Shown in pieces: positions 12,001 to 22,479 of a stretch of DNA of 64,000 bases; the stretch's first letter is position 1, and every line of letters starts with the position of its first letter. Where the stretch lies: assembly GCA_037577475.1 (NCBI GenBank), contig CM075183.1, forward strand, positions 14,218,971 to 14,282,970. Reading direction: 5' to 3'. A program made the position numbers and the translations under genes. Under the pieces are notes generated by a model. The model did not search any database. It was not told the origin of the DNA and saw only the letters and a program-made list of their open reading frames with translations. The stretch is from Chaunax sp. Z400 (Eukaryota > Chordata > Actinopteri > Lophiiformes > Chaunacidae).

Positions 12001-12817
12001 GCCCTGGACTCCCCTACTTAGCAAAGATCAGCAGTTCAGAGTGGAACAGCTCTGATGACTTTGCTGCACCTTTCTCCGAACAAGAGAACACTACCGCTGT
12101 TGCCCACAATGACCCTTTCTCGCACAACTATCCCCCACCTTTACCCCAAAAGACTTTTGGCATAGGTCACAATGACCCATCTGGCATCCACGCCCAACCA
12201 TCGGAAGTGCCAACACGATTGAGCCCCCGCAATGAACCCAAAAACGACTTGACCCACGTATCGCGTAGCACTTTTCGTCGATGGATTGAGACACCTGCTG
12301 AGCACAGGCTTTCGTCAGACGCCAGCTCCAAGTCGGGGTCATCAGACCAGGAGAGGAATGATCTGTCAGCCAGCGAGAGCGAAGAGAGGTTACCCAGTCC
12401 AAAGCCCAGACATGATGATGGTACAGACAGCCCTGGTCTGACGGATAGGGTTCTTCCCACCACCTACTTTTCTGTGGATAACTGTATGACAGATACTTAC
12501 AGGGCCAAATACCATAAGAGGCCTGCCATGTACATGAAAGCGGAGGACCATACCTCTTCAGGGGAGAGTGATTTGGAAGGCAGAGGGCTCCCTTTGCCTG
12601 ATGTTCAGCCACCAGAGCCTTCCAAAAGCAGATTAGAATCAGGTATCCCATGGTCTTACTGATGTTTCTCATTTTATTTGTGTCACTTTAGCCTCTTCGT
12701 ACACCTTTTATTGATTAAAACTTTGTCTTTTGTCTTATAGGATATGTTACGACGAAGACTACTGCAAAGTGGAACCCAGTTACTTCAAAAGGACTTGATG
12801 AGCATGGTTTCCTATGA
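625..12817 (+). CDS. usp53: Ubiquitin-specific protease 53 (C-terminal 778 residues, nine exons)
   Basis: Nine exons join without frame breaks into 778 codons plus TGA. Family knowledge: USP53 is a USP-family protein that associates with tight-junction ZO proteins; human mutations cause cholestasis and a mouse mutant is deaf. It was long called inactive, but recent work reports K63-linkage-directed deubiquitinase activity. Seen here: the end of the USP fold with its His box (residues about 19-50 of this fragment), then a tail with segments I recognise from vertebrate USP53: [66 protein letters not shown] and KYHKRP. USP54 lacks close matches to several of these and has a much longer tail. The Cys box and N-terminus lie upstream of the window; the full length would be near 1060 residues if the missing part matches human USP53 (about 1073). 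Which fish paralogue (a or b) this is cannot be told. Confidence 0.93.
775..2121 (+). other. usp53: usp53 intron A-B
   Basis: 1347 bp of AT-rich sequence between exons A and B. It holds T-runs near 1021-1050 and no supported gene or RNA. Confidence 0.8.
2122..2290 (+). CDS. usp53: usp53 exon B: C-terminal edge of the USP domain
   Basis: 169 nt, entering in phase 0 and leaving in phase 1. The acceptor is tttgtggcag and the donor ACAGG|gtatgc. The product begins [12 protein letters not shown] and continues [13 protein letters not shown], the last strand region of the USP fold, then [22 protein letters not shown] at the start of the tail. It matches the USP53 family order directly after exon A. 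Confidence 0.92.
2291..3334 (+). other. usp53: usp53 intron B-C
   Basis: 1044 bp, AT-rich with several A and T homopolymer runs (2551-2559, 2765-2775). I see no other feature. Confidence 0.8.
3335..3481 (+). CDS. usp53: usp53 exon C: linker segment
   Basis: 147 nt, phase 1 in and out, so it can be removed without a frame change. The acceptor is ctccactacag and the donor CCAG|gtaaaa. It encodes [18 protein letters not shown] and then a Ser/Thr/Gly-rich stretch. No known motif is visible. It is supported by frame continuity with exons B and D and by good splice sites, not by recognisable sequence. Confidence 0.85.
3482..4575 (+). other. usp53: usp53 intron C-D
   Basis: 1094 bp between the two symmetric 147-nt exons. 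No supported internal exon or repeat was seen. Confidence 0.8.
4576..4722 (+). CDS. usp53: usp53 exon D: basic linker with RDISRE motif
   Basis: 147 nt, phase 1 in and out, the same length and phase as exon C. The acceptor is tgtttcgtag; the donor AGAG|gttggt is weak. It encodes [20 protein letters not shown], then a basic stretch ending ESRYR. The SRLRDISRE segment corresponds to the KDISRE segment of mammalian USP53. Reading through the donor meets an in-frame stop at 4746-4748. Confidence 0.88.
4723..6547 (+). other. usp53: usp53 intron D-E
   Basis: 1825 bp. It starts with a weak donor (gttggt) and ends in a strong pyrimidine tract. It contains a CA microsatellite at 6051-6093. Nothing else is supported. 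Confidence 0.8.
6051..6093. repeat. (CA)n microsatellite
   Basis: An uninterrupted CA dinucleotide tract of about 43 bp inside an intron, followed by a C/T-rich stretch. Confidence 0.98.
6548..7325 (+). CDS. usp53: usp53 exon E: large tail exon
   Basis: 778 nt, phase 1 in and phase 2 out; the acceptor follows a strong pyrimidine tract (tttctttttcaaatcag) and the donor is ACAAG|gtaaag. It encodes about 259 residues with the most diagnostic USP53 tail segments in order: [38 protein letters not shown], an Arg/Ser/Asp-rich run ([11 protein letters not shown]), [15 protein letters not shown] and [19 protein letters not shown], then NLDSPVV. The composition suggests a disordered, phosphorylatable region. 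Confidence 0.95.
7326..8022 (+). other. usp53: usp53 intron E-F
   Basis: 697 bp of AT-rich sequence with no distinct feature apart from consensus splice sites. Confidence 0.8.
8023..8090 (+). CDS. usp53: usp53 exon F: short tail exon
   Basis: 68 nt, entering in phase 2 and leaving in phase 1. The acceptor is tttggattttag and the donor ACTG|gtaagc, which is close to consensus. It encodes [20 protein letters not shown] and a few more residues. It was chosen because it is the only stretch between exons E and G that keeps frame with good sites at both ends; the residues are not diagnostic on their own. Confidence 0.82.
8091..11743 (+). other. usp53: usp53 intron F-G (largest intron)
   Basis: 3653 bp. 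Most is plain AT-rich sequence. A short stretch at about 10385-10510 is clearly richer in CpG than its surroundings, with gtcgtacgtcacgcc and ggcgttgtgacgcc-like segments, and may be a regulatory element or a young mobile remnant. Open frames here are short and show no family signature. Confidence 0.75.
11744..11810 (+). CDS. usp53: usp53 exon G: short tail exon
   Basis: 67 nt, phase 1 in, phase 2 out. The acceptor is attgttgtctag and the donor AAAG|gtaaaa. It encodes [20 protein letters not shown] and then IQR. It follows the largest intron of the fragment (3653 bp). It is supported by phase agreement on both sides and strong sites. Confidence 0.82.
11811..11908 (+). other. usp53: usp53 short intron G-H
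   Basis: 98 bp, donor gtaaaa and acceptor ctgcaacag. The other intron flanking exon H (12643-12740) is also exactly 98 bp. Near-minimal introns are common in teleosts. Confidence 0.8.
11909..12642 (+). CDS. usp53: usp53 exon H: C-terminal tail exon
   Basis: 734 nt, phase 2 in, phase 1 out; the acceptor is ctgcaacag and the donor TCAG|gtatcc. It encodes about 245 residues: [20 protein letters not shown], a proline motif YPPPLPQ (comparable to PPPLPPK in mammalian USP53), [20 protein letters not shown], an acidic/Ser stretch, and the strongly USP53-like [14 protein letters not shown] plus KYHKRP. It ends [18 protein letters not shown]. It is bounded by two introns of 98 bp each. Confidence 0.94.
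12741..12817 (+). CDS. usp53: usp53 exon I: last coding exon and stop
   Basis: 77 nt, phase 1 in. The acceptor is gtcttttgtcttatag. It encodes [18 protein letters not shown] and LDEHGFL, then TGA at 12815-12817. The start follows exactly from the phase of exon H. From memory the mammalian protein ends differently, so this short tail may be variable between lineages or an alternative last exon; I cannot check that here. Confidence 0.85.
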
Positions 12818-13546
12818 TTTTTGAAAAGAACTCGTATGATCCAGTGACTGGACACTCAAAGGAATCGTGAAACCCTGTGACTGCTGCCCAGTTTGACTCC
12901 TTCTAACTGGGATTTGTATTTGTATACTTCTCATAACAGAAAGTTGAACGCGAAACTGGATTCCAAAGAGATTGTAACATAATGGCAGGTGTCCTTAATA
13001 GCTGTCTTACGGTTTTGGTATGAACTACTAAAAGCTTTGAATGAAAACTGAATTTGCACAATAGAGAGCAGGTACAGTGAAGGAAATGCATTTTCTGATG
13101 ATCATGTTTGAAGCTAATGGTTAGGTGTGTAAAGAATGTTTCACAAAAAGCCACTTTACTACACATGAGATTATTTTACATGAAGAAATAACTAATGTCT
13201 CACAATACTGCTCCTTTACTTCATGGCATACTTTTGTTTAACTACTTCCATTTCAGTGTTATGAGGTGTCTGTCTGATCTTGACATAATGTACCGACCTT
13301 TAAATGGGTTTTAAATGTTCTTATAATGTTCTGAACAAGTCATTTAGTAGATTGTAGAACTTAATTGATCGTATTGGGCACCTTTTTGGCACAACTTAAA
13401 AGTGGATCCTAAGGATCTGTGTGAATATGAATCTCCAGGACTCACATATAGGTTTTTTTTGGCAGATGAGAGTTTGCAGGATTCTAACAGTGAGAAAACT
13501 TAAAACCTCCGTTCTTGTTTGTACATGAAGTCCATTTACCTCTGAA

Positions 13547-13552
13547 AATAAA
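13547..13552 (+). terminator. Candidate proximal polyadenylation signal
   Basis: An AATAAA hexamer lies about 730 bases after the stop codon. The downstream sequence is only mildly GT-rich, so it may be a minor site giving a short 3' UTR. Confidence 0.35.
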
Positions 13553-14088
13553 AGGCATAATTCTTGGAGATCCTATGTACCAAAATATATCCGACCACCA
13601 GTGTAAGTGTCCAGGGGCTTTAAGGTAATGGATAAATATTTTAATTAGAGTATCGGTGGGAAACTATGTGGCACATAGAGGTACGTTCTGTACTCGCATC
13701 CAAACTTCCTCACATATTTTGTTTTATTTGACGTATTTGTACTGTTTTTCTGATTGATTAATTTACACTCCTTACAGTTATGAAGTAGTTATTAAGTTTT
13801 CGGGCCTGTTTCTTAAGAAATGTTCCTGTGAGCAGCAACTTTGCACTGATGGGACATCTAGAGTAAGACAGGGCTTGCTTAAAAAAAAAAAAAAGGGGTT
13901 AGTCACAGTCACACGCCCTCAGAAAGTCATAGACTTTTTTATATATGCAGTATACTCTAATGCACAGTGCCTTTTGTATTTTTCTATGTGATAACAAAGA
14001 TGAATTGAAGCGATTATTTGTACATTTCTTCGATTTTTAAAGAAGTTTTGTAACATTTAATTTTATTTTTATTGATTAACAGTTGTTC

Positions 14089-14094
14089 AATAAA
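14089..14094 (+). terminator. Candidate main polyadenylation signal of usp53
   Basis: AATAAA sits in an AT-rich stretch and is followed 15-35 bases later by a TGTGTGTGACGTGATGT run that fits a downstream GU-rich element. Another AATAAA at 14155-14160 is a less well placed alternative. Confidence 0.55.
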
Positions 14095-14112
14095 AATTTA
14101 ATTTAATCATTA

Positions 14113-15990
14113 CTGTGTGTGACGTGATGTTATATTCAGGAGGACAAAGTTTAGAATAAAGCCAGGCTGATTTCAATCTTTATTATTTCGTAAGGAATCG
14201 TAGTCTGTGATCAGTATGCTGATTTTTTTTAAGTCATCCTCATTATCTAAACGTAATTAATTATAAAAAGTTCATACTGAACCAGAAGTATTGTGTTGAA
14301 CAAATGCTTTAAAATATAGTGTTTTGCTGCCCCCTGCTGTCTTCTATTTTTAATGCACTTTCTCATCAGTTACTGGCTGCACCACTAAAAGAACACAAGC
14401 TTTAAATCATGTTCTGACATATGTCAATGAACAATATTAAATCAGAACACTCTTGCCACCTGACTTTGATTAAAAACCTAAGATTCTCTCTGATGGATGA
14501 TGCAGAACTTGCCTAAAAAACCCCCCCAAAAAACAACTCACCTAAATGTAAGATCACCAACAGAATACTACAAGAACACAAGGAGAAATGATGGGGGGGG
14601 AACTGGGGAAATGTTAAATGCATTACCTCATTAAACATGTGAAAATCAAGCTCTATTATGGAAAAAAAAAATTGGTTCTGTAATTAATGGTCGGAATAAG
14701 AGGAAAGCTGAGAATCATGCAAGTGCCTCTGAAATATTGATTATACTGGAATACATTTAAAAATTCTGGCAAATTAATTATTGGCAAAATATACTATTTA
14801 TCAGCATGAGTGCAACAACCAAATCACACAATGGCAGTTTAAGTAGAAAGAAAAAAGTGTTTTCCCAAATATAACACAAAATGGGGAAGAGGTGGATCTG
14901 GATCAAGGTGCAGACCCAGATCCTTTCTACAGCATTGTGTGATTGTGTTTCCTCTTCCTTCATATTAAATGTGTTTTTCTTTCCCTTTCATAATAGGCCT
15001 ACTGTTCTTGTATCAAATTGCATATAAGAAATAAAACTTTGTCATACAACTATCCTTGGTTTTCTGTAATTATAGATTAGATGTGTTTTACTTTGCTTAT
15101 AAACAACACTGTAATAGATTGGAAGACAGGGATTGCAGGATTGTTGTGTTCTAATGATTTTTATTGTCTTGTTAATGATCTATGGCTCCTTAAAAAGTCT
15201 CAAGGTCCTTCTCTTATCTCGATGATTCAGAACAGAACGTAAATGACGATACTGTTTTCATCCTCAAGAGGGGAGTAGAGGACTTCTCCAACGAATTAAA
15301 AGATGCAACTTGATCCAGACATTTATAACTATGTGCAAAATCAATTTAAATTTTGATTGGCAAGCCGCTCCTGAAGATTTCTGCTGATTTAATGTGTCTG
15401 TCTGCATCTCTGCAGACTTTTCTCACAGGTTTTTTGCGTGCAAGAGTGGTGTACTCTGCCGATTGTTAGCGTGTCCTTGACTCGGCATTGCTTAAAATGA
15501 TTAAACTCATGCCTGCAAAGCTGAGAAATGTATAATTTAGCTTTTCTTTTTTTTTTTTTTTTTGCTTTTATTGCTACAACATTTCCATTTTCTGGCATAT
15601 TGCCCCTCAACATTTCTTCATCTTTCAGCAGTAACAATCACATAACCGCAGGTATCTCAGGATTTTATTGACTCTTCAACAATGCTGTAAATATTCAAAA
15701 TAAGTTCCTCACAAAGACATAAATAAGTGGATTTTTATGCATCAAATAAACAATTTGTTACCACTTGTAGGAAAACGACTCATAAATTCAATTAGGATGG
15801 GGTGGAGATTTTTTCCAAATGTCATTACTAGACCTGAAATAAATCCTTTAAAGCTCATTGGAGAAAGAAAGGGAAAGTGCACACTGGGTAATGTATTCAA
15901 ATGATAAACAATCATCTGCCATTCAGTACTCAGCTCCTCATTGCATTGCACTTCTACCGTAGTTTTGGTATGCTTAAATCCAAGCTGTCT
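14113..15990. other. Intergenic, no gene seen
   Basis: AT-rich sequence downstream of usp53. It has homopolymer tracts (C/A-rich at 14515-14533, G8 at 14592-14599, T18 near 15546-15563) and scattered AATAAA hexamers. No open frame with protein-like composition was found on either strand. Confidence 0.6.
14326..14341 (-). promoter_or_regulatory. CTCF-like motif
   Basis: The minus strand reads GACAGCAGGGGGCAGC, a close match to the CTCF core (CCAGCAGGGGGCGC type). It lies about 230 bp beyond the likely end of usp53, a plausible place for an insulator at the edge of the gene desert. It is a motif match only; binding is inferred. Confidence 0.4.
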
Positions 15991-16000
15991 TCTGCTGTGA

Positions 16001-16011
16001 GTGTGTGTGTG

Positions 16012-16075
<64 letters not shown>
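16001..16075. repeat. (GT)n microsatellite
   Basis: About 75 bp of GT repeat with one GA interruption near 16011-16014. It is followed by about 350 bp of C/T-rich sequence (16190-16440) with no gene. Confidence 0.98.
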
Positions 16076-16076
<1 letters not shown>

Positions 16077-16591
16077 CATCTCAATCCTCCATCAGCGTTG
16101 GACCCGGCCTGTCAGTGTGGGCTCCTCCTCTGCAGCTGCCGTACTTCATTAGGGGCCATCAGCTGAACTCGCTGCTCCACTGTCAGAGTCAGACTTGTGT
16201 TTTTCCTCATTTCTCCTCCCTTTGCAGTCTCCCTCTCTCTCTCTTTCTCCCTCCCTCAAACCTGTCGCTCAAGCTCACTCACATCCTTCATCCTCATATG
16301 ATTTCTCACTCTGTCAACTTACCACAGTCTTTCCCCTCTTGCACCATCCCGTCTCCCCACACTCCGCGTTATTTTCTATTCATCTTATTTACTTGTAAAA
16401 TCAGCATAACTCTTACACGTCTTGCACAATAAAAACGGGTTTCAATTTCTTTCTCCTTTTCCTGCTGCCGTCCTTCTTGAATAATAGGTTTAAACAGTCA
16501 TTCGTACCACAAAGGATTAAATCCTTCAATAAAAATATTTAATCCCAAATTCTTAGAATTGATCAGGCAATTTTATTTACTTCTTATTCTG

Positions 16592-16634
16592 TCTACCTAC
16601 CTACTGTACCTACAAATCTACCTACCTACCTACC
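16592..16634. repeat. (CTAC)n imperfect tetranucleotide repeat
   Basis: A run of CTAC units with interruptions, of the degenerate microsatellite type. Confidence 0.85.
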
Positions 16635-16640
16635 AACCAC

Positions 16641-18519
16641 TACTACACGTATCATGGGACTGTTGCATTTAGGTGCGATGACATAATGGGGAAAATGAGC
16701 TGACTTGGCGGATATGTGTTATCTTAGTTCTGTCTGGTTCCTGATTAAATCTCTGGGTACGACAGAACAGTTTTCTCTGTGTTTGAGTTTGAGTGTCTGA
16801 GTTTTAATGTTAGTGAGGTTTATTTAGTGCTGCTTTTACTTGCTTCATGTAGCTTTTGATTTACAAAAAAAACCCCAACTGTTGATTTTACTGTCTATTT
16901 CCAGTATTTTAAAAATATTTTTTTTTCCTTTTTGCAGCCCACTTTTTTCTTCTCCTGTGTTTTCCTGATCTCCTGTCCTCTCCAGCAGACCACTCTGTGC
17001 CCAGTTGTGTACAGTCACACGTACACACAGCCCACGGGTGTCTGTTCCCGTTGTCATCCTGACAAGCAGTGGGAACAGGATTACGGGTAGAGGCTCTCTT
17101 ACTCGTGGCAGAAGAAAGTGTGAAATCTGATTGCTGTGGAATATTTATAAAATAGGACCCTGTGAGGTCGGTGGAATCTTAAATATGAGCGGGCTGGAGA
17201 AGTATAGCAGTAGGGTGTAGTCTGTTCCGGGGATTTGCCTAAATCTGAGACTTGAGAGGGCGGCTTAACAGAGAACATAGAGAAGAAGCTGCAGGGATCA
17301 TAGGTGGCAATAACAACTTGTCCCCTCCAGAGTCTCTTTTGCAAGTTTGGTTTTGTTAATGCTATACTCTTAACGTGCAGAAGGATGCTTTCATGATTAT
17401 TAAGATATTTCAGGCTTGAAAAATACTTAGGAGCCAGATATGGATGTCTTAGGCTATGATAGAGTCCCCCATATTGTGCTGATCTTCTAAAGGCTATACA
17501 TGATGCAAATATCCTCCCAGATTCACATCTATTACCCAAAAATGTCGATGAATTATACATAGAAAGTTCTGTGGTTGAACGTTTGACACATCCTGTGGTG
17601 TTATTATCCTTTAACACTAGATGGCATTAATGTATTGTTCTTTCACTCCCGCTTGAGGCTGTTTATCAAAGCCCAACTTGCAGGCATCTGAAGAAAATCA
17701 CTATAATAACGGCATGTTGCACAAGAGCGTGAGGGAGGAGCTGTCACTCACAGCAGCAACAGTCTTCTGTTTTACGTTTCCCAGGCTGTATGAGACGAGT
17801 CACATGATGCTAATCCCACGTTACTGATGGGTTGTACTGACAGAGGTGGAGAGGCCGCCATGGCTGCTTCTATTCTTTGCAATTCACATGTGTTTCCTTA
17901 TATTTCTCCCTCTGCTATGTGTGAAATTCAGCCCATGATGGTATTCTCCGATGACATCATTCTGGTCTATTTGTGTGGTTTTTTTTGTGGTTTTTTTGCT
18001 ACTATTGTGTTTTTTCCTCACCTGCAACAAATCAATATCGCACAGGAAGGAAGGTTAGATTATAATATGCTGCTGAAAGCCTTTACAGTTTTCTCTACAC
18101 GATCATTATAGCCGAAGATTGATTACAGTCAAAAACGTCGTGTAGGGAGGTAGAGAGAGAGAGTCTGGGACCATAACTGTGCAAAAGCATCTGAAAAGAA
18201 CAATTATACATAATAAATAGTGAAAACACTATAACCCTGAAAGTATAAGTAACATTGATATGATTTAATTGTTTAATATCAATACAGCTATAAAGCGACA
18301 CCTTCAGTGTAGACAACACTGTGCTCACTGCTAAACTTTTTCCTTCCCGTGACTTTTGAATGTTTTAATCACAGTCTGAAAATGTTAATCCTTTCAATAG
18401 CTGAGAAAACACTTCCTTTCTCTGCGCCTTCTTTTCACAGAGGCCATCCTGATTGCATGTTGCTGCTCTGACCCCGGCAGATCATTCGTGAGAACTCATT
18501 TAGGAAACTGTTATCATGC
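16641..18519. other. Intergenic, no supported gene
   Basis: Mixed unique sequence. The minus strand is open for 172 codons at 17099-17617, but the product is rich in Ser, Tyr and His, shows no domain and has no splice context, so I do not call it a gene. The rest holds only short frames. Confidence 0.5.
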
Positions 18520-18544
18520 TTTTTTTTTTTTTTTTTTTTTTTTT
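18520..18544. repeat. Poly(T) tract
   Basis: A 25-bp uninterrupted T run. It could be the 3' end of a minus-strand retroposed copy, but no body of an element is recognisable next to it. Confidence 0.9.
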
Positions 18545-21436
18545 GGGCTGTGATTGCTAAGACCCCAAAGTTATTAGCAGTAAACTGTGTGAGCATTCAT
18601 AGAGAAATGACTTGTGTGTCTGTGGGGGTGTCCTGTGAGTGTGTGTTCAGGATGTTGTATTGTTGAGGTAGACTGTGAAACCACATTGTCCTTTTATTGA
18701 GGTTGTTGTTGATTATTCTTTCATTGGATCTGACAGGTTTCTATGAATCCGTGTCAGCATTTGAATGTGAAATTGATGTAGCATTTAAAGACTTGCCTTG
18801 TCGGGGCGTAACGATTTATTTGATGCCACAGATGCTCATTTTTTATTTATCTTCCATTTGTTTATTTATTTCATTTCTTATTTTAAGGCAAATCACTGTT
18901 TTATGATGCAGCAAAACTTCTTTTTTTTTTTTTCAAAATGCCAGCCTTTTTTGTAATTTGTTTGGAGGGAATTACCTTTCATACATTTGGAAATAAGAAA
19001 AACACAATAATTTGATAAATAAATTTCTCATTAATTGATTCCATTTTTGGCTTGTTTGCAGCTGAAAATTGATGATATGACAAGTTTGACAATAAAGGTT
19101 AATGCTGGGCCGTGTTGAGCTTTGAAGAACATTGAGGCCCGAAAACCCCCCAAAAAACAGAACAGTTGTTAACCTTTTTAAAAATAATGTTACCTTCAGC
19201 TCGACACTTTATCCAGATGTAGCTGTAGGGCTTAAGGGTTCTTACTGAAGCTCCATAGCAAGACTAAAAAGCTCTTTCAATTCAAATGCTCCTCCAGCAT
19301 ATTCTGCATTGTTAAAGTTTTAAATAATTGCCCTTTTTTTCATTTTAACAGCAGAAAAGTAAAATGGCTATGTATGGTGGTATTACTTGCATGCGTATCA
19401 GCAGGTGGCAATATAATCATCGCTTCTTAATGCCCGAGATAATGTGGTAAACACGGGTTCAAGTGGGAGCCTGCTGCATGGAGGACTCATTGGCTCGTGC
19501 CTGGGAGCAGAAATGGGGCGTAACGCGTCGCATCCCTATACATCTCAGAGCGTTGCTTTTTTTTTTTTTGCTGTCTCCCTGGAAACCATTACAGCTCTGC
19601 CACTTGCATGTGGTCTGTCATGGATTCAGGTGGAAACATAAGCATCTTTATGGGCCAGCGGAAAGGGAAGGCGAAGCAGAAATGGAGGGGAGCGTTTTGC
19701 AAACGGCTCTGAAGTCTGCAGGCTTAAAAGTGTTGATAACCACGGATTAGCTCTGCTTTCTCCCTCAAGCAGCTTTCCCTGTGTGGTCTCTTTCTCTTCA
19801 ACCTTCCCTCTTTTGTCTGCACATACCATATGCACCATTGCATATGTGCACAAAGACCGTGTAGGCAATGTGCTTGCAAGACATTTTCCTTGATTGAATA
19901 ATTTTACTCAGTTTTGTAACTATTTTGTTGTCTTATTGTGTGCATGCATTTCATGCATGCTTTGAACTTCCCCCTCGTATTCCTACACCATATCAGGCTG
20001 TCTTCTTCTTTGATGGTTAACATGATGGTTAACTTATATATGATATTCCTTTGTATAAAGCAAATGTACAGCCTTGGATATGAGGTCAACATAATCCTGT
20101 TGGGTTCGTTTCTTGTTAACTATTTCGGTGACCGCCCCATTCTAGCTGATTATAAATCCATACTAATACATATATTGTCAGCTAATATTGTGTTTCATCT
20201 TTTTATCAACTCAGGTTTTTGTGAACTTTTGCAAGTTTTGAGCTTCCATTTGCTATTAATGGCCTGTAGGCCTCATTGACTGTGAGCAGGACTCAAAAAA
20301 GCTTAATATACCAGAGCTGGGAGAAAGTTGTTTATAACAGAAACAATGTTGCAGCTGTTTTTGACAATTGCCATTATGTGTGGTGCCCATGGGGTAAAAA
20401 TTCTATAGGGAATAGGTTCCTGCGGGGGTTGCCATGGAAGCCAAAAAGGGGCGTTTCTAATGACCGGTCATTTTTGACCAGGAACACCACGGGTGTACAT
20501 AAGTTCAACAGAACACCCAAAACTTAATATGTTTGTGAAAATGCCAAGGAGGAAAAGCAAACTTATCTTTGACACTTGTCACACTTGTCACAGACCATGG
20601 ATGCATACAGTTTGTAATCTCCATTATTCACTCATTTGTCCAAACAGCTTTGGTTGCAAGGATCAGCTGATTGACATTGACTCTGTTTTTCCAGTTTGAT
20701 GCACCTGTATCCTATATTTATGGTATCCTTGGGCTCATAGTTGCTGACATTGCTCTTGTCAGGCATGTGCCACTATAAAATTATATACATAGTGCGATTA
20801 TATTGGCAACTTTCTGATTCGATAGTCATTTAACCCAAGTTAACACGTGTAATATTTTAAAGGCTTGATAAAACAATGAGCCAGTACATATGAATATAAA
20901 TACAAACAAGTTAAACACAACTTCCCCAGTAACACAGCTATGATTGATTGTGCCTATATACTTTGCTTGAATGCTTTCGGCGTCAGCTGTGTGATCAGAG
21001 TCGTCCCTTTTTCGAAATGGCTCCAATCCCATTGCTCATCTCGAGCTCCTCCCGTAAAGAGAAGATACCCTTGTAATCATGCACATCATAAACAACTTAA
21101 TTTTCATTAAGCCTCTTTACGCTTTATGGTAAATTTAATTTAGATGATCCTGTGATTAATGTTCTCCGTTGACTATCCTAAAAAGGAGCAGCGAGATAGC
21201 ATGTGCCTCTCCCAGCATTGTAAAGGCATGCACATAATAAGAACCAGTTTTGGGCAGTTATGCATAACATAACATATATAATTATTAATCAGTGCTGCTA
21301 GATTTGTGATAAACACAGATTTAAATTTTTTTTAAATGACTTGTTAGATTGCATGAACTACATGTCCTATGAAAGGGATTCTAGAGTTTGAGGCTTTTAT
21401 TTTTATGCTAAACTATGCAAAGAGATGTTTATAGAC
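18545..21436. other. Intergenic, no gene seen
   Basis: AT-rich, with T-runs at 18919-18933 and 19557-19570. At 20465-20478 there is a small hairpin, GGTCA-TTTT-TGACC, in a stretch (20300-20530) that looks like an old DNA-transposon remnant but has no visible termini. No coding evidence. Confidence 0.5.
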
Positions 21437-21440
21437 TATG

Positions 21441-22449
21441 TGTAACCAGCAGGTTAGGGCAGACACTCCCACTGCTGTCAGCTGACAGCAAGTCCTTGCA
21501 CCAGTCTCCACCACACCCACTTCTGCAAGCTGTAGTGAGTCCCCTAAGCAGCAGTGAGTTAAATATCAGGCAGAAAATGGCGCTCACTCTCCTCTGCTGC
21601 TTGCTGCGCTGGCTGACTCAGGCCATTTGAGACCAACGTGCCTTGCTGCTGAGATCCCGGTGTCCACTGAGTGCGAAAGGTTACATACAGCCAAGGTACC
21701 CTCTGTTTCTGTCTGCATCACCTTGTGTTAATTTAATTGTTTAAATGACACATACACTGAAATTTATTGGTGCCAATGTATCCCTTTAGACCCATTTTTT
21801 TTTAACCTTATTTCTAGTTGATTGTGTTTTTATCTTGTTTTATAGTAGTTTAATTACCCTTGTTTTATGGCTGCATGAGGGGAGTATCATTCTAGAAGAA
21901 CCATCATTTTAAGGTGAAGCATCCTTGTAAGGGCCCACAGCTAGTGCACCGGGTTGAATTATGTAAATAGTTAACAGGGTGGTTTTTTTCTTTTTTTTAT
22001 TTGCATGTTTTATTCCTAAAGTGTTTTATTTCTACTAATCCTGTTGGTGTGACATTGTGTGCAACTAATTCCACTGGTAACCAGTACACCCGAGTTAAAA
22101 GTTGTGGCCGCCCCTTGTGTGCTTTACTCGTTGTTCCTCCACCTCTATTATTAGATATTTAATTGTGTACCGTGTATTTCATCTACATTGGGCTGTTATA
22201 AAGCTTTAACAGAACAAAACGATTAAAATATATATATATTGACCTAAAACCACGTCTCGGTCATCAATGTGGACTTGTCTGTGTTTTGGGGAAATCCTAT
22301 GTATGGAAACCAGAAGGAGTTATCGACTCATTTTTTAAAACAAACAAAACAAGAACACGATATTCTTTGGGTGAGAGTCCCATAGTGGCGTTGTCGATAT
22401 TTTAACCTTAATACTGAAACTAACCACGGCCCCTTCTGGCCCGGTTACA
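21441..22449. mobile_element. Solo-LTR-like retrotransposon remnant
   Basis: The 1009-bp segment begins TGTAACC and ends GGTTACA, a perfect 7-bp terminal inverted repeat with the TG...CA ends of an LTR. It is flanked on both sides by the same 4 bp, TATG (21437-21440 and 22450-22453), as expected for a target-site duplication. No gag/pol-like frame lies inside or beside it, so it looks like a solo LTR left by recombination. The superfamily is uncertain (Ty3/gypsy-like ends are common in fish). Confidence 0.65.
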
Positions 22450-22479
22450 TATGGATGAAGAGGAAAACACACCAAATGT

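Larger units (their letters stand above)
12818..14112 (+). other. usp53: usp53 3' untranslated region
   Basis: After the TGA there is about 1.3 kb of AT-rich sequence without open frames, containing several ATTTA-type pentamers, up to an AATAAA close to a GT-rich stretch (tactgtgtgtgacgtgatgt at 14111-14130) of the kind found downstream of cleavage sites. The 3' end is an estimate. A shorter form could end after the earlier AATAAA near 13.55 kb. Confidence 0.6.

Noticed and set aside
12091..12672. 193-codon minus-strand frame opposite usp53 exon H
   Set aside because: Antisense shadow of a coding exon; the plus-strand product is a clear USP53 tail match.
16019..16432. 137-codon plus-strand frame
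   Set aside because: It is a translated GT microsatellite (Cys-Val repeat) followed by C/T-rich sequence.
19398..19412. Third CTCF-like motif (cagcaggtggcaa)
   Set aside because: Core mismatches make it much weaker than the two reported motifs.
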